This document shows, in pieces, positions 63,041-64,000 of a stretch of DNA of 64,000 nucleotides. The notes under the pieces were generated by a model. The model searched no databases, was not told the DNA's origin, and worked only from the letters and a program-made list of their open reading frames with translations. How positions within the stretch are numbered: position 1 is the first letter of the stretch; each line of letters starts with the position of its first letter. A program made the translations under genes and the position numbers. Source of the stretch: Burkholderiales bacterium (GTDB lineage: Bacteria > Pseudomonadota > Gammaproteobacteria > Burkholderiales > SG8-39). The DNA lies in NCBI GenBank assembly GCA_014860445.1, contig JACZJT010000032.1, positions 138,268 through 202,267 on the forward strand, in the 5' to 3' direction.

Positions 63041-63540
63041 AAGCCGCCGTATGGATGGAACGGGTAGCCGAAGTTCCATCCGTAGCCTGGGTATGCCGGC
63101 CACCACGGGTCAGGGGGGAAGTCATTGCGGCGCGCTTCCTGCTCGCGCTGCAATTCTTCCGCGTGGCGCTGCTCGCGCCGGTTGATTTCTTCGGCCATGC
63201 GATCGCGCGCATCGCGTTCCTGAGCCGCCTGAATATGGTCCAGCACTTCCGCGGGTACGCCCTGGGCGTGCAGGTCGATCAGTTGCGACGCGCTCAGCTC
63301 ATAGCGTGAGCCTGTCTCGATGATCCCGGCGATGAGCTGTTTCGCAGTGGCACCCTCCCTGGACATGCGCACCAGTTCCGCCAGGGGCAACTTGGGGGTC
63401 GGCTTGGGCAGGATCCGTGCGAGTTCCTCGGGTGAGATCCGCGCGATGCGCGGGCCTGCGACCGGCGGGGCCGGGGCAGTGGCGCAACCCAGCAGCGAAA
63501 GCGCCAGCGCAGCAATCATCATGGTCCGTAATGTTGGCAT
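63025..63540 (-). CDS. Small lipoprotein of unknown function
   Basis: A 171-aa protein with a signal peptide ending in a clear lipobox (ALSLLGC). The middle carries helical, Glu/Arg-rich sequence with MAEEINRREQRHAEELQREQEARR; the C-terminus is Tyr/Trp/Pro-rich (DPWWPAYPGYGWNFGYPF), likely at the cell surface or periplasm. Not recognised as a named family. Convergent overlap of 16 bases with the EamA gene. Confidence 0.72.
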   Translation of the reverse strand: MPTLRTMMIAALALSLLGCATAPAPPVAGPRIARISPEELARILPKPTPKLPLAELVRMSREGATAKQLIAGIIETGSRYELSASQLIDLHAQGVPAEVLDHIQAAQERDARDRMAEEINRREQRHAEELQREQEARRNDFPPDPWWPAYPGYGWNFGYPFHPYGGFYWRR

Positions 63541-63588
63541 CAGTGCTTGGACCGTTCGTCGCGGCGGAAGTGCACTTTCGTTTTGGGA

Positions 63589-64000
63589 TTATTTCCGGGC
63601 TTCGAAAAACCGGTAGGTGCCGCCCGCCTGCTTGGCTTCATACATCGCGGCGTCCGCGGCCTTGACCAGCGCGTCGGCGTCGTCGCCGTCCGCCGGATAG
63701 ACGGCGATGCCGATGCTGGCGCCGATTTCAACCGAGGTCCGCTCCGCACCGAGTTCGAAGGGCACGCCAAGCGCGGCGATGATCTTTATTGCGACGATTT
63801 CCGCTTCCTCGCGCCTGGCGATTTCAGGCAGGATCACCGTGAATTCATCGCCGCCGATGCGCGCCACCGTGTCCGATTCGCGTACCTGGTGACGGATTCG
63901 CGCGGCAAGGGCTTGCAACAACGCGTCGCCTGCGCCATGTCCCAGGGTGTCGTTCACCGGTTTGAATTTATCCAGGTCGAGGAACAGCAGCGCGAACTGG
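63589..64000 (-). CDS. GGDEF-domain diguanylate cyclase, C-terminal part (5' end outside window)
   Basis: Partial protein of which about 137 codons lie in view, with the reading frame open at the right edge. It contains the GGDEF signature in RIGGDEFTVIL and the N-terminal DLDKFKPVNDTLGHGAGD. It makes or senses cyclic di-GMP. The usual RxxD inhibitory I-site, four residues before GGDEF, cannot be confirmed. The protein ends soon after the GGDEF domain, with no EAL domain. The sensor part lies to the right and cannot be seen. Confidence 0.88.
   Translation of the reverse strand, partial: QFALLFLDLDKFKPVNDTLGHGAGDALLQALAARIRHQVRESDTVARIGGDEFTVILPEIARREEAEIVAIKIIAALGVPFELGAERTSVEIGASIGIAVYPADGDDADALVKAADAAMYEAKQAGGTYRFFEARK

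Overview
The window is GC-rich, densely coded DNA whose gene set and gene order point to a betaproteobacterium (Burkholderiales, Nitrosomonadales or Rhodocyclales-like). Examples are the operon glyA-nrdR-ribD-ribE, pmbA divergent from darP-mog, a phasin, and mannitol/chloroaromatic-type TRAP transporters. I recognise no tRNA, rRNA, CRISPR array, transposase or phage gene. Species cannot be named from the sequence.

Layout. 0-7 kb holds the end of a type II secretion module (gspE, gspF), an M48 lipoprotein protease, an esterase-mog-darP operon, pmbA and a PKHD-type hydroxylase. 7-12 kb holds a TRAP transporter (small and large permeases) facing two tandem, near-duplicate Tat-exported binding proteins. 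12.4-21.3 kb is a molybdenum-hydroxylase district: a zinc alcohol dehydrogenase, a two-subunit IorAB-like oxidoreductase and an ornithine-cyclodeaminase-family enzyme face coxG, coxE and a coxD/MoxR ATPase, with malonyl-CoA decarboxylase lodged between coxD and coxE. 21.5-26 kb holds a DUF1847 protein, a Ser/Thr kinase carrying two receiver domains and a histidine kinase. 26-34 kb is mostly housekeeping (ribE, ribD, nrdR, glyA, a threonine dehydratase, a Deg protease) plus a lipoprotein hydrolase. 34-37.3 kb returns to molybdenum enzymes: a MobA-like transferase, xdhC, coxS and coxM, without a large subunit. 37.8-43.9 kb holds a Crp/Fnr regulator, an orphan decaheme OmcA/MtrC outer-surface cytochrome and a divergent NarXL-like two-component pair. 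44-47.8 kb has a TetR regulator and cupin with a palindromic operator, a PanE-family reductase, a SpoIIAA-like protein and hypotheticals. 48-64 kb contains hrpA, an EI24 membrane protein, a CinA-like protein and HpcH aldolase pair, a FIST sensor coupled to a sigma-54 activator, GST, a family III CoA-transferase with swapped halves, a glycosyltransferase, a phasin, an EamA transporter, a lipoprotein and a truncated GGDEF gene.

How it fits together. Much of the region suggests uptake and oxidation of organic acids, aromatics or aldehydes: TRAP transport, molybdenum hydroxylases with their maturation factors, CoA-transferase, aldolase and malonyl-CoA decarboxylase. It also suggests carbon storage (phasin) and possible extracellular electron transfer (the decaheme cytochrome). 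Signalling is rich: two histidine kinases, a Ser/Thr kinase with receivers, a sigma-54 activator, and Crp, TetR and GGDEF proteins.

The most unusual features are the orphan decaheme cytochrome with its divergent two-component system, the kinase-receiver-receiver protein beside a histidine kinase, the coxD-malonyl-CoA decarboxylase-coxE-coxG order, the coxSM pair lacking coxL, and the FIST/sigma-54 pair. Start sites were chosen by family length, Shine-Dalgarno sequences and overlaps. Residue numbers are counted by eye and may be off by one or two.
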